In this document: positions 7,276 to 16,199 of the stretch, one piece after another
Layout of the letters: every line of letters starts with the position of its first letter
Numbering within the stretch: the stretch's first letter is position 1
Assembly: GCA_030753015.1 (NCBI GenBank)
Contig: JASMDC010000002.1
Coordinates: forward strand, 100,567 to 164,566
Source: Candidatus Undinarchaeales archaeon
GTDB lineage: Archaea > SpSt-1190 > JASMDC01
Length of the DNA: 64,000 nt
Direction: 5' to 3'
Notes under the pieces: model-generated
What the model was told of the DNA's origin: nothing
What the model saw: the letters and a program-made list of their open reading frames with translations, nothing else
Databases searched by the model: none
Program-made: the position numbers and the translations under genes

Positions 7276-8936
7276 CAGGGCACCTCCCGGGGACGGGGCA
7301 GATAGTCATCCTGCACCGCATAGTTCGCCTCGGTAATCGTGTTGTGGTCCCTGAAGAAGGCCGCCCGGTCCTCGCGGACGGCGTCATCATCGTACCGTGG
7401 GCGTGTGAAGAGCGTGGACCCTGCAGCCGTCGTCACGACACGACCGTCCCGCACCACGACCTCGCCACCCTTGACGGTGAGGAACGCCCGGGTCAATCCC
7501 TGGCAGAGCTTCTTCGGGTCGTCGACGTAATCGGGCAGGATGTCGTACACCGCAATGTCCGCGTCCATGCCGGGGCCGAGCCCTCCCTTGGTGCCGAGCC
7601 CGAGCCTCTTTGCTGTGCCGGCCCGGGTGACGATGGCCAGCTCGGACAGCGAGTACTCACGGTCCAGTGATGGGAGAGTGGTCGCCGAGGAGGCCCGTTC
7701 GTGGACGTCGTCCAGGGCCTGCTCCCGTGCCTTCCGACTCGCAAGCAGTGTCATGATCTCCGGATATCGCGTAAACGGGCAGCCGTTGGGAGCATCGGTT
7801 GTGAGGAACACGCGCCAGGGATCATCGATGAGGAGGGCGAGCTCGAGGCCGGCCGCCCACTGGACGGCGTTCACCCCACTGGTCGACCGATAGACGTAGG
7901 GGATGATGCCGCCCCCAGTCTCCCGCTCCACGTCGGCGTTCACCCACTTGAGGTGATTGATGCGTCCCAGGTGCCATTCGGCGGGGCCGTCGGCGGTGAG
8001 CGTGGTTGTATCTCCGAACATCACTTGTCCGAGGTCCGTGGTGAGCCCGGGGTGGCGTGAAAGCTCGCGAGCCACCTCCTCCGCCCGGGAGGAGAAGTCC
8101 TTCCATGATCCACCGCCATAGGTGTGGAACTGGAGATGTGTGACATGTGCCTGTCCGTTCCGCCCCAGGAGACGGAGGGATTCTATGGTTATGTCCGCGT
8201 TCCCGGGGATCCCCAGGTTGTTGAGGTGGACATGGACGGGGTGGGGCAGTTTGAGAGCAGCGGCCGCGTTCTGGAGGTTCGTCAGGACCTCTGCAGCGGT
8301 AACGTCGAAATGTGGTGTCGGCTCGTCAAGGGCGTTGACGTTCTTGGCCCACTCCCAGGCGGCGTTCCCTGCCGGGTTGACGACTTTCAGCCCGAGCGCC
8401 CGCGTTGCGTGGATGAGCCAGGCGCACCAGGGCGCCACGAGCTCCTCCTGGCCGTCCCTGATGTAGCCGAGCAAGCGGTGGTTGTTGCCCGCCAGCACCA
8501 GTGCTCCGGTATCTAGCAATGGTGTGTCGGCCAGCTCCTCATGTGTGTGGCGGCCCTTGAGCGGGGCCATGGCGGGCTCGATGACTGTGGTGTACCCCAT
8601 CTCGGCGTACAGGGCGCCGGTGAGCCGTGTGGACGGGACCGTGAGCCCCGAGCCGGCTCCCATACCGGCGACAGGATCCCGACCGCGAACCAATCGTGAG
8701 GAATCCTCGGGGCGCAGACACCTGGCCCGGTTGACCTTCGAGCCGGCGATATGTGAATGGATGTCCACTCCGCCTGCCATGGTGACCCGACCTCCCGCGT
8801 CCAGCTCCACAGCATCGCGTCCCTTGACGTCATCGATCATCCGGCCGTCGCGACTGCATAGGTCCATGACCTCGCCATCGATCCCTGCCAGCGGATCGTA
8901 CACGCAGGCGTTGCGGATGATGAGGATCCGGGCCAC
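7269..8936 (-). CDS. fwdA: Formylmethanofuran dehydrogenase subunit A
   Basis: A 555-residue amidohydrolase-fold subunit. In methanogens it forms formylmethanofuran from formate and methanofuran at a two-zinc site. Residues matching the known ligands are visible: HSH in GGVDIHSHIAG near residue 58, the carboxylysine candidate in LGLKVVNPAG, the His in HVHLNNLG, and Asp in LTTDAPNG. The last is usually TTDHPNG, so the His beside the Asp is Ala here. A GTG start at 8936 lies about 26 bases after a TATA element (TTTTTTAAAG, 8957-8966). fwdC follows with overlap. guaA is upstream on the same strand 45 bases away but fwdA has its own promoter. The electron-transfer subunits are not in this window. 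Confidence 0.93.
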   Translation of the reverse strand: MARILIIRNACVYDPLAGIDGEVMDLCSRDGRMIDDVKGRDAVELDAGGRVTMAGGVDIHSHIAGSKVNRARCLRPEDSSRLVRGRDPVAGMGAGSGLTVPSTRLTGALYAEMGYTTVIEPAMAPLKGRHTHEELADTPLLDTGALVLAGNNHRLLGYIRDGQEELVAPWCAWLIHATRALGLKVVNPAGNAAWEWAKNVNALDEPTPHFDVTAAEVLTNLQNAAAALKLPHPVHVHLNNLGIPGNADITIESLRLLGRNGQAHVTHLQFHTYGGGSWKDFSSRAEEVARELSRHPGLTTDLGQVMFGDTTTLTADGPAEWHLGRINHLKWVNADVERETGGGIIPYVYRSTSGVNAVQWAAGLELALLIDDPWRVFLTTDAPNGCPFTRYPEIMTLLASRKAREQALDDVHERASSATTLPSLDREYSLSELAIVTRAGTAKRLGLGTKGGLGPGMDADIAVYDILPDYVDDPKKLCQGLTRAFLTVKGGEVVVRDGRVVTTAAGSTLFTRPRYDDDAVREDRAAFFRDHNTITEANYAVQDDYLPRPREVPCC

Positions 8937-8981
8937 GACCGGGGGCTGCCGTGCAATCTTTAAAAAACGCGCGGCCGGCGG

Positions 8982-10547
8982 TCACTCCATCTCGATGGTG
9001 GCCGGAGGCTTGTCCGTGATGTCGTAGAACACGCGGTTGACCCCCTTGACCTCGTTGACTATACGTGCGGCCATGGCCCGCAGGACATCCCAGTCGAAGG
9101 GATAGACGTTGGCCGTCATGGCATCGATGCTCTGGACGCACCGGATAGCGATGGCCTCATTATAAGTGCGGGCGTCGCCCATGACCCCTACCGTGCGTAC
9201 AGGCAAGAGCGCGGGGAAGTACTGCCACAGCTCCTTTGTGATTCCCGCGGCCGCGACCTCTTCGCGCACGATGCGATCGGCGAGGCGAAGGGTATCGAGT
9301 CGCTCCCTGGTGACCTTGCCCAGGCAACGTACTGCCAGACCCGGTCCGGGGAATGGCTGGCGGTCCACCAGCTCGCGGGGAAGGCCGAGTGTGGCACCGA
9401 TGGCACGGACCTCGTCCTTGTAGAGCTCGGCCAGTGGCTCGATTAGAGAGAACCGCATCCCCTCGGGGAGGGCCACGTTATGGTGGGACTTTATCTTGGC
9501 CGAGTGCTTGGAAGTGGATGCGCTCTCCACCCGGTCAGGGTAGATCGTGCCCTGGGCCAGGAACTCGATACGGCCCACTTTCTTGTCCAGGATCTTGGCC
9601 TTCTCCTCGAATACATCGATGAATGTGTGACCGATGATGCGGCGCTTCTCCTCCGGATCGGTGACGCCCTTGAGCGCCGTCAGGAAGCGTTCCGAGGCAT
9701 CGACGATATGGAGGTTCTTGACTGGCACGTTCTTGGAGAAGATATCCTCGACGAATGGCCGGTCGTTGTCCCGCAGGAGCCCGTTGTCCACGAACACGCA
9801 ATGGAGGGAGCTCCCAATGGCCTTGTGGAGGAGTGCCGCGACGACGGAGGAGTCCACACCTCCGCTAAGGCCCAGGAGCACACGCTTCTTCCCGACCTCC
9901 TTCTTAATGCGTGCGACCGTCTCTTCAACGAACGGAGCCATCGACCAGGTGCGAGCAGCTCCCGTTATGTCGAGGAAGTTCCCGAGGACCTTGCGCCCAC
10001 AGGGGGTGTGCGCGACCTCGGGGTGGAACTGGATACCGTACACATGGGAGTCCTCGCTACCGAAGGCGGCGACCGGACATGTGCTCGTGGTGCCGAGCAC
10101 CTCGTACCCCTCCGGCGGATCCTTAACAAGGTCGCCGTGGGACATCCACACCGTCTCTTCCTCCCATAGCCCTTCGAAGAGACCCGTGCGTCGCCGCGGG
10201 TAGAACGTGGCACGTCCGTACTCTCGCTCCTTTCCGGACTCGACGGTCCCGCCGAGCATCTTGGCCAGGAGCTGGTGACCGTAGCAGATGCCGAGCATGG
10301 GAATGCCCTCTTCCAGGGCGTACGAGAGTACCGCCTTGGGGAGTTTGGGCGCACCCTTCTCGTACACCGACGAGGGTCCGCCGGAGAGCACGATCCCCTT
10401 GATGGGAAGCTCCTTGAGCCGTTTGACCTTCACGGTGTAGGGGAGGATGAACGAGTAGACCCCCAGCTCCCGGAGACGTCGGGCGATGAGATGACAGTAC
10501 TGCCCGCCGAAATCAAGTACGACCACTACCTCGTCCTTGGTTGCCAC
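8982..10547 (-). CDS. guaA: GMP synthase (glutamine-hydrolysing), fused form
   Basis: A 521-residue single-chain GMP synthase that aminates XMP to GMP with glutamine and ATP. The class I amidotransferase domain (about 1-190) has GICYGHQ with the nucleophile Cys and IQFHPEVAHT with the catalytic His. The ATP pyrophosphatase domain has the PP-loop GLSGGVDSSVVAAL near residue 220, and the C-terminal dimerisation domain ends KPPATIEME, as in bacterial and eukaryotic enzymes. Many euryarchaea carry these two activities as separate proteins, so the fused form is worth noting. A GTG start at 10547 is 26 bases after the TATA element GTTAAAAC (10570-10577), suggesting a leaderless message. Confidence 0.95.
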   Translation of the reverse strand: MATKDEVVVVLDFGGQYCHLIARRLRELGVYSFILPYTVKVKRLKELPIKGIVLSGGPSSVYEKGAPKLPKAVLSYALEEGIPMLGICYGHQLLAKMLGGTVESGKEREYGRATFYPRRRTGLFEGLWEEETVWMSHGDLVKDPPEGYEVLGTTSTCPVAAFGSEDSHVYGIQFHPEVAHTPCGRKVLGNFLDITGAARTWSMAPFVEETVARIKKEVGKKRVLLGLSGGVDSSVVAALLHKAIGSSLHCVFVDNGLLRDNDRPFVEDIFSKNVPVKNLHIVDASERFLTALKGVTDPEEKRRIIGHTFIDVFEEKAKILDKKVGRIEFLAQGTIYPDRVESASTSKHSAKIKSHHNVALPEGMRFSLIEPLAELYKDEVRAIGATLGLPRELVDRQPFPGPGLAVRCLGKVTRERLDTLRLADRIVREEVAAAGITKELWQYFPALLPVRTVGVMGDARTYNEAIAIRCVQSIDAMTANVYPFDWDVLRAMAARIVNEVKGVNRVFYDITDKPPATIEME

Positions 10548-10630
10548 CAGAGATGGTGCGGACGACAGGTTTTAACTCTTTTTTGTTTTGGCGGGAAATC
10601 CCTCCACTTGGAGAGGGGTACTTGACAACA

Positions 10631-11446
10631 CTATTGCTCGGTCGTGCGGACCTTGCCGAGCCAAGCGACCAGTCGCTGGGCAAGCGCGGTCCGGACCTCG
10701 GAGAAGTTATGGTCGCCACCGAGCACGGCGTGGGACAGATGGCGGGCTCCCGCCCGCTCGAACTCGTCCACGAGAGGCTGGAGATGGACATCGGGAGGGG
10801 CGACCGTATCTCGGTTCCCTCCCAACAGGAGCACTCGTCTGTCCTTCAGCGCTGGTACCGTACGGGCAAGCTGCCAATCGGCCGCTAGAGATGCAGCCTC
10901 GTCAACCAATGCCGCTGCTGATGTCCCTGTGAGGGGGGCCATGCTCGCCTCTCCGAAGGAAGCAATGGCGTCTTCACGTGCCTCAGTATCGCCCGTGTGC
11001 GAGAGCGCGACCGCCCCGAAGTCGAATCCCGCGATGGACGCTGCGCCGAGGACGGCGGGATCACGCGCAGCGGCGTGGAGGGCAACGAATCCTCCAAGGC
11101 TGGCCCCGGCCAGCACTATACGTTCGCTGTCCACCCTGAGCTCGCGTGATTCAGGCCCCCGTAGGAACGCCAGTGCCGAACCTGCGTCCTCGATACAGTT
11201 CGCGATGGAGAACGTGCCCTCACAACCCCAGCATCCCCTGTAGGAGAACACGAGGACGTTCCATCCGGCCCGACGGACCTCATGCGCCAGGTCCCCGTTG
11301 CGTTCGTACCCGGGGAGCCCGTGGAGGAGGACGAGCGTCGGATGTGGGCCGGCACCCTCGGCCATCAGGATGGACCCGATGAGCCGGTCGCCATGGCTGG
11401 GGAAGAGCACAGCAGACATGGCAGGGGGATGCTCCAACGTGGTCAT
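10631..11446 (-). CDS. Alpha/beta hydrolase, dienelactone hydrolase or acylaminopeptidase-like
   Basis: A 271-residue alpha/beta hydrolase. It has the oxyanion segment VLLHGLPG near residue 39, the nucleophile elbow GASLGG near residue 114, an acid residue in LLGGNRDTV and a catalytic His in GGDHNFSE near the C-terminus, giving a complete Ser-Asp-His triad. No signal peptide or membrane segment is seen. Members of this group are esterases, lactonases or peptidases with varied substrates, so the substrate cannot be assigned. It lies 84 bases downstream of the start of guaA on the same strand and 17 bases after the stop of the DUF3795-like gene; co-transcription with the latter is likely. Confidence 0.85.
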   Translation of the reverse strand: MTTLEHPPAMSAVLFPSHGDRLIGSILMAEGAGPHPTLVLLHGLPGYERNGDLAHEVRRAGWNVLVFSYRGCWGCEGTFSIANCIEDAGSALAFLRGPESRELRVDSERIVLAGASLGGFVALHAAARDPAVLGAASIAGFDFGAVALSHTGDTEAREDAIASFGEASMAPLTGTSAAALVDEAASLAADWQLARTVPALKDRRVLLLGGNRDTVAPPDVHLQPLVDEFERAGARHLSHAVLGGDHNFSEVRTALAQRLVAWLGKVRTTEQ

Positions 11447-11463
11447 GTTCTCACCGTCAAAGG

Positions 11464-11796
11464 CTACATCATCCCTGCTTCTTCCTTTCGGTTAGCGTAC
11501 GCCTCGATACCGTCCTTGCGGATCATCTCAAGACTGCCGACGCGGTCCGAGCGGAAGAGGAACCCGAAGATCTTGGAGATAATATTGTTCAGTTTCTCGC
11601 ACTCGTTGAGGTCGTCGTAGTCGCTGCACTCAGCGCACGTGGCGATCTCCTTTAGGATGCAGCACTTACGCACGTCGCACCAGCTGTTCCCCTCACCTTC
11701 CTTGCACGAAGGACATCTGCCTCGAGTGTGGGATCCGCAAGCGCCGCAGTAGAGACCGCAGTAGGCGACCAGTTCCACGGGTGTCTTGTCGGTCAT
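11464..11796 (-). CDS. DUF3795-like Cys-rich protein
   Basis: A 110-residue protein with ten Cys in a zinc- or cluster-binding pattern: AYCGLYCGACG, CPSCKEG, CDVRKCCI and CAECSDYDD, in the order typical of small DUF3795 proteins common in methanogens and anaerobes. The ORF is open further upstream to 11835, but the TATA element CTTTATAAC (11818-11826) sits inside that extension, so I use ATG 11796, which is about 26 bases after it. No function is established for the family. It lies just upstream of the alpha/beta hydrolase and just downstream of the membrane protein gene, whose stop at 11820 overlaps its promoter. Confidence 0.72.
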   Translation of the reverse strand: MTDKTPVELVAYCGLYCGACGSHTRGRCPSCKEGEGNSWCDVRKCCILKEIATCAECSDYDDLNECEKLNNIISKIFGFLFRSDRVGSLEMIRKDGIEAYANRKEEAGMM

Positions 11797-11819
11797 GGGA
11801 TGAGGGGTAGATTCAAGAG

Positions 11820-12494
11820 TTATAAAGCCTGCCACTCGTCGTGGGGCACGGCCTTCCCTCCTGCCTGGATTGCCTCGTTCTGAGGGGGCACCACCGGCAC
11901 CGCTGTCCCAGCAGGTGGCGTGGGATCCTCAGGACCGGCATACCCCTCCGGTGGCCACCGCCATCGCCTGACGGACATCCCCGTGCTGACCACTACGTAC
12001 CCGGCCAGGCCCACCACCGCGCAGACGACGTAGAGGGGTGCGAGCACGAACATGAGCACGACGATCCCCCCGAGCTGTTGCTTGGGAGTGGCGGGCTCGG
12101 GATTGAACAGGGCGATGGTCCCCCATACCACCATGAAATGGAGGAGGACGGCGAACACGGCGATGCCCACGGGGAAGGAGAGGACAAGAGCGGCGCCGTT
12201 GTTTTCGGTCCGCTCATAGAGCCACCGGTTCGTCCATACCGCTACCAGGATGGGGATGACGATGACGTGCAAGGGGGTGACAGCGGCGATGGTCGCCACT
12301 ATGAAGGCGATGGACGCGTCCCGTACACTTCCCTTTGAGCTATAGTTGAGGAACGCGACGAATGCACCGACGGCGAGGCTGATGGTGACAAGAGGGTGTG
12401 GCCCTAGCGTGGCCAGGGTGGCGAGGATATAGTTATCAGCGATGTTGACGGGTGGTCCTTCAAGGCTTTTCAAGGTTTGTTGTGGATGGTCCAA
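11820..12494 (-). CDS. Multi-pass membrane protein, function unknown
   Basis: About 224 residues with roughly five hydrophobic segments: HPLVTISLAVGAFVAFL, ASIAFIVATIAAVTPLHVIV, LVLSFPVGIAVFAVLLHFMV, GGIVVLMFVLAPLYVVCAVV and the overlapping VGLAGYVVVSTG. A C-terminal Pro-rich cytoplasmic-looking tail follows. I do not recognise the family. The start used is TTG 12494, downstream of a palindromic TATA element at about 12532-12540 that is shared with the divergent gene at 12580. A perfect 8-base inverted repeat (12511-12530) lies between the TATA and this start, so regulation of this gene is likely. The start is uncertain. Confidence 0.6.
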   Translation of the reverse strand: MDHPQQTLKSLEGPPVNIADNYILATLATLGPHPLVTISLAVGAFVAFLNYSSKGSVRDASIAFIVATIAAVTPLHVIVIPILVAVWTNRWLYERTENNGAALVLSFPVGIAVFAVLLHFMVVWGTIALFNPEPATPKQQLGGIVVLMFVLAPLYVVCAVVGLAGYVVVSTGMSVRRWRWPPEGYAGPEDPTPPAGTAVPVVPPQNEAIQAGGKAVPHDEWQAL

Positions 12495-12510
12495 GGCATC
12501 ATGAATATTG

Positions 12511-12540
12511 TTACTACTGAAAAGTAGTAAACTTTATATA
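12511..12540. promoter_or_regulatory. Perfect inverted repeat next to a shared TATA element (operator candidate)
   Basis: TTACTACT at 12511-12518 and AGTAGTAA at 12523-12530 form a perfect inverted repeat around GAAA. They abut the palindromic TATA stretch CTTTATATA at 12532-12540, which can serve both the leftward membrane-protein gene and the rightward gene at 12580. A dimeric repressor bound here would cover both promoters. As RNA it could also fold as a GAAA tetraloop hairpin, but it lies at the transcription start rather than at a gene end, so an operator is more likely than a terminator. Confidence 0.55.
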
Positions 12541-12579
12541 TCACGGACACCATATACATGGGTAATAATAGGTGAGAGC

Positions 12580-13638
12580 TTGGAGGGCAACGTTGGACCC
12601 TACCAGCTCGACACATATCACAACGTATCCCTCTCGACCTACACTGCACCACGCGCCGATCCTGAACTACGAAGGACCACCGGTCCTGATGGTAGCCCAA
12701 ACCACAGCTGGTACCCGGGTCCCAAGTACAGCGACGATGCATGCGTGGTGGACCCTGAGACCGAGATGGTCTACGAGCTCAAGCTGGACAAGGATAAGGA
12801 GGGTGTCGAGCGTCTGCTGAACGGGATGATCCTCTACGAGGACGCACGCTCGGGAAGACGCGAGGAGCTGACGCTCCGTAACTACCTCGGAGAAAAGGGC
12901 GTGGACAACCTCCTACCCTTCCTCGGCTACGGCTCGAACCGGAACCCGGCACAGATGGTCGACAAGTTCTCGGAGAAGAGCTTTTCAAAGTACGAGGAGC
13001 TGTTCGATATCAAGTTGACACCTGACGAGCATCGGGCAGCACAGGATCCCATCGTCATGGTAAAGGGAAAGGGCCCTGGGAACGTTGTGTACATCAACCG
13101 TGTATCCCATAACTACCAGCAGCCGTTCGCTCTCTACGTCCCTCCTTCAAAGGAGACCGCGGGAGAGGCAGAGGCATGGGTGACCTTCATCACCGATCGT
13201 CAGGTCCGACCTCTGCACGCGTCAGAGAACCTGTACAATCCTGATAGTCACTACGACCTCGTCAAGATGGCGGTGGAGACTCCCGTTGGTAAAATGGAAG
13301 CCCTCGCCTATGGCCAGGTGGGCACAACCCACGTGCTCACGAACGACAAGGGAGAGCCAGTTCGCCTGAGCGCCATCGACTCTTACGGCTCGACTATCAC
13401 CGATGAGCGGGAGACACCAGAGGTCATTGACATGATCCGGGGCTGGGTCAACAAGGACCTCGGGACGAGCTACTCGACCATCGAGGAGTTCCAGAACGAC
13501 TTCGAGAAGGACAAGGATTTCGCCAACCGGGTGAACGCCTACATCGCCAAGAAGCACTCCCGTGACATCGAGATCGCAGATGCGTTCGAGAAGGTCGAGG
13601 ATCCCGGAGCCCTTTCCGCCTGGAGCATTGCGCGCTGA
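12580..13638 (+). CDS. Gamma-glutamylcyclotransferase-like protein (YGSN motif), function unknown
   Basis: A 352-residue protein with the motif FLGYGSNRNPAQM near residue 138. A Tyr-Gly-Ser-Asn strand like this starts the gamma-glutamylcyclotransferase/AIG2-like fold, and the following region (VYINRVSHNY, EAEAWVTFITD, YNPDSHYDLV) is compatible with that fold. The first 110 residues and the C-terminal helical part are not recognised. The start is hard to fix: the frame is open from 12508, but the TATA element at 12532-12540 makes a start near 12560-12580 more likely. TTG 12580 is preceded by GGTGA (12571-12575) and is chosen here. The divergent neighbour shares the regulated promoter. No signal peptide is seen. 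Confidence 0.6.
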   Translation: MEGNVGPYQLDTYHNVSLSTYTAPRADPELRRTTGPDGSPNHSWYPGPKYSDDACVVDPETEMVYELKLDKDKEGVERLLNGMILYEDARSGRREELTLRNYLGEKGVDNLLPFLGYGSNRNPAQMVDKFSEKSFSKYEELFDIKLTPDEHRAAQDPIVMVKGKGPGNVVYINRVSHNYQQPFALYVPPSKETAGEAEAWVTFITDRQVRPLHASENLYNPDSHYDLVKMAVETPVGKMEALAYGQVGTTHVLTNDKGEPVRLSAIDSYGSTITDERETPEVIDMIRGWVNKDLGTSYSTIEEFQNDFEKDKDFANRVNAYIAKKHSRDIEIADAFEKVEDPGALSAWSIAR

Positions 13639-13688
13639 GCTACTCCCAGGGGCAACCATTATAAGCTGTCCATGTCCTAGGCACCGCC

Positions 13689-14351
13689 ATGGCCGAGCTC
13701 CTGATGAAGGACACTCGTGAGCGTATCCGATGCGGTAAGATCGTGGCCCTGGCGCGCACGTACCGCAAGCATGCCGAGGAGATGCATGCAGAGCTCCCGC
13801 CGGACCCAGTGCTCTTCCTCAAGCCCGCATCCGCGGTCATCCACGACGGTGGCACGGTCGTGCTCCCAACCCGATCGCAAGATGTTCATCACGAGGTCGA
13901 GCTCGGGATCGTCATCGGTGACAGATGCAGCCATATCCCCGAGGAAGGTGCCCTGGACCACGTGCTCGGGTACCTGCTCGGTCTGGACCTCACCGCCCGC
14001 GACGTGCAGGCCGAGGCGAAGAAGAAGGGCCTGCCATGGTCCATCGCCAAGGGATTCGACACCTTCGCACCTCTCAGTCCCATAATCCCCCAGGACGCTG
14101 TTCCCGATCCACACGACCTCGACCTTGAGCTACGGGTGAACGGTCAGGTGCGCCAGAGCTCGAACACGCGCAACATGGTCCATTCGGTGGCGCGGATCAT
14201 CTCCTTCGTCTCTGACATAATGACGCTGGAGCGAGGCGATGTCATTCTCACCGGCACCCCCGAAGGCGTCGGGCCCGTAGTCGACGGCGACGTGCTCGAG
14301 GCCTCCCTGGGAGACCTCCTTACCATCAAAGTGGACGCCAAGCGTTCCTAG
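13689..14351 (+). CDS. Fumarylacetoacetate hydrolase (FAH) family protein
   Basis: A 220-residue FAHD1-type enzyme with the metal-binding motif HHEVELGIVIG (residues about 67-77), the loop GLDLTARDVQ, the Lys/Phe region WSIAKGFDTFAPLSP, and LTGTPEGVGPV near the C-terminus. Members hydrolyse or decarboxylate acylpyruvates and oxaloacetate or isomerise related keto acids, using Mg. The length matches the short single-domain group. ATG 13689 lies 27 bases after TATA CATTATAAG (13657-13665), so the message is probably leaderless. It overlaps the convergent Ldh2-family gene by four bases. The substrate is not determined. Confidence 0.9.
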   Translation: MAELLMKDTRERIRCGKIVALARTYRKHAEEMHAELPPDPVLFLKPASAVIHDGGTVVLPTRSQDVHHEVELGIVIGDRCSHIPEEGALDHVLGYLLGLDLTARDVQAEAKKKGLPWSIAKGFDTFAPLSPIIPQDAVPDPHDLDLELRVNGQVRQSSNTRNMVHSVARIISFVSDIMTLERGDVILTGTPEGVGPVVDGDVLEASLGDLLTIKVDAKRS

Positions 14352-15451
14352 AAGTATTCATCGTAGCCCTTGATACCCAGCTCGTCACGCACGGTGGCGA
14401 GATCCTTGAGAAGATTGGAATTGGCCGGGATGCCCTCCTGTCGGATGCGCTGCTCGTTTTCTCGTTCCTTCTCCCCCGCCACATAGATGCGGTCCTGGCC
14501 CGGTGCCTTGCGCGAGCACTGTAGCGCGCGCATGATGGCGCCGGTCGTGCGCTCGAACTCCTCCAGAGGGAGGAAGTGCTCCACATCGATGGCCAGGAAG
14601 AAGTGGCCTAGCCGGAAGTGAGCGGGCGAACCGTCCTCAGCGAATCCTGAGAGGTCCTTGAGGAACACACCGTTGCAGAACGATGCGGAGAGCACCTCCA
14701 CCATGGCCGCAAGACCGTAGCCTTTGTGGCCCCCGTGCTCCTCACCGGCACCACCGATGGCCAGGGCTGCTGCGTTGCCCTTGACCATCTCGCTGAGGAT
14801 GATGTCGGGGTCCGTAAGACATTCACCCCGAGGATCGACGATCGTCCCATCGGGCAGCGGCTTCTCCTCGCGAGCGGCGCACTCAACCTTTCCCCGCTGG
14901 ATGATGGCGGTCGCCCCGTCGAAGCAGAAGGGGAAGCCCTGGTCCGAGGGTGCGGCGAACGCGATGGGATTCGTGCCCATCATGGGCTCGGTGCCGAAGG
15001 TGGGCGGGATGGAGGGCCTTGCGTTGGTGAAACAGAAGCCCACCATGCCCTCGGCAGCCGCCATGAGCGGGTAGTACCCGGCGATCCCGAAGTGGGTACC
15101 GTTGCGCACCGCGACCGCACCTGTGCCGTACCGCTTCGCCTTGTCCATGGCCATGCGCATGGCACGATTGGCGATTGGGTGGCCCATACCATGGTGCCCG
15201 TCGATCAGTGCCGTGGTCTCCGTCTCCTTCACGATCTCGAACTCGGTGGTGGGCAGGTGCCGGCCCGAGACGATCCGGTCGTAGTAGTACTTCAGCCGTC
15301 CCACGCCATGGGACTCGATGCCCCGCAGATCGCTGGAGATGAGGACGTCGGTCGAGATCCGAGCATCCTCCTCCGGAACACCAAGAGCGATGAAGACGTC
15401 CGTCATGAAGCGTTCGACCACGTCGGTAGGAAGATACGAGCGTTCTGCCAT
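14348..15451 (-). CDS. Malate/L-lactate dehydrogenase (Ldh2) family oxidoreductase
   Basis: A 367-residue NAD(P)-dependent dehydrogenase of the YlbC/ComC/MDH2 type, unrelated to classical lactate dehydrogenase. Typical features are GIESHGVGRL near residue 54, DGHHGMGH, the GTGAVAVRNGTHFGIAGYY segment and a nucleotide-binding KGYGLAAMVEVL segment. Archaeal relatives include methanogen (S)-sulfolactate/malate dehydrogenase (ComC/MdhA) used for coenzyme M synthesis, and ureidoglycolate dehydrogenase. Which one this is cannot be told by eye. ATG 15451 follows a TATA-like AAATAAAACTC (15472-15482). Its 3' end meets the FAH-family gene; the cyclase-family gene lies 50 bases upstream on the same strand. 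Confidence 0.87.
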   Translation of the reverse strand: MAERSYLPTDVVERFMTDVFIALGVPEEDARISTDVLISSDLRGIESHGVGRLKYYYDRIVSGRHLPTTEFEIVKETETTALIDGHHGMGHPIANRAMRMAMDKAKRYGTGAVAVRNGTHFGIAGYYPLMAAAEGMVGFCFTNARPSIPPTFGTEPMMGTNPIAFAAPSDQGFPFCFDGATAIIQRGKVECAAREEKPLPDGTIVDPRGECLTDPDIILSEMVKGNAAALAIGGAGEEHGGHKGYGLAAMVEVLSASFCNGVFLKDLSGFAEDGSPAHFRLGHFFLAIDVEHFLPLEEFERTTGAIMRALQCSRKAPGQDRIYVAGEKERENEQRIRQEGIPANSNLLKDLATVRDELGIKGYDEYF

Positions 15452-15500
15452 AGGGTCGCTATGGGCCGCCTAGAGTTTTATTTGTTGTCCGGAGACGTTC

Positions 15501-16118
15501 TCACAGGTCCCGCAGGAACACGCGAGCAGGCGCACCTTCGCCGTCCTTCACCTTCAGCGGGGCGCAGATGAGCTCGTACCTGCCGGGGCTCACGTGCGAG
15601 AGGTTCAAACCCTCGATAATGACTATCCCCGCATTAAAGAGGGCCATGTGAGTGGGGTGATTCTGGCTGCCGGGAGGGTCCACGGAGAGGTAGTCCACAC
15701 CCACCAGCTTTACCTTCTTCTCGGCAAGGAACCGGGCGGCCTCCTCGTCCAGGTACACGTAGTCCTCCCTGAATGATCGACCCAAAGAGCCCGCGTTCCC
15801 CGTACGGAACAGCACCCGCTCGACACCGTCCCAGTGATGGGTGGTCAGCTCCTCCCGGGTGATGCGCCGGGGGTGGGTGACCTCCACGACCACCGCAGGG
15901 CCAACGAGCACGTCGGGTGGAATGGCATCGATGGTCGAGCCTCCCTCTACCATATGGGCCAGTGCGTCGACATGGGTGCCCGTGTGGGCGCCTAGTTGTA
16001 GCTTGGAGAGGGCGCACCCTTCGGCGACGGTCGACACGACCTCGCGCGTGAAGGGCGGATCGCCCGGGTAGATGGTCATGCCCTCACGCAGGCTCACGGT
16101 GATATCGTGGATCGCCAT
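15501..16118 (-). CDS. Cyclase family protein (kynurenine formamidase-like)
   Basis: A 205-residue metal-dependent hydrolase with the family signature HTGTHVDALAHM (zinc His/Asp ligands, near residues 48-59), preceded by YPGDPPF and followed by VLIGVDYLSVDP-type sequence (VKLVGVDYLSVDPPG). Members hydrolyse N-formylkynurenine, isatin or other cyclic amides and lactones. I start at ATG 16118 (MAIHDITV) because the TATA element CATAAAAG on this strand (about 16156-16163) gives a short leader with GGGGAACC before it. It is divergent from the phosphoribosyltransferase-like gene, whose promoter overlaps. The substrate is not predictable from sequence. Confidence 0.85.
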   Translation of the reverse strand: MAIHDITVSLREGMTIYPGDPPFTREVVSTVAEGCALSKLQLGAHTGTHVDALAHMVEGGSTIDAIPPDVLVGPAVVVEVTHPRRITREELTTHHWDGVERVLFRTGNAGSLGRSFREDYVYLDEEAARFLAEKKVKLVGVDYLSVDPPGSQNHPTHMALFNAGIVIIEGLNLSHVSPGRYELICAPLKVKDGEGAPARVFLRDL

Positions 16119-16199
16119 GGTTCCCCTATCCCGCGCCCCCGACACGACCGGAGACTTTTATGTTTACTTGTTTGGTGTCAGCACATTCCAAGGTGGACA

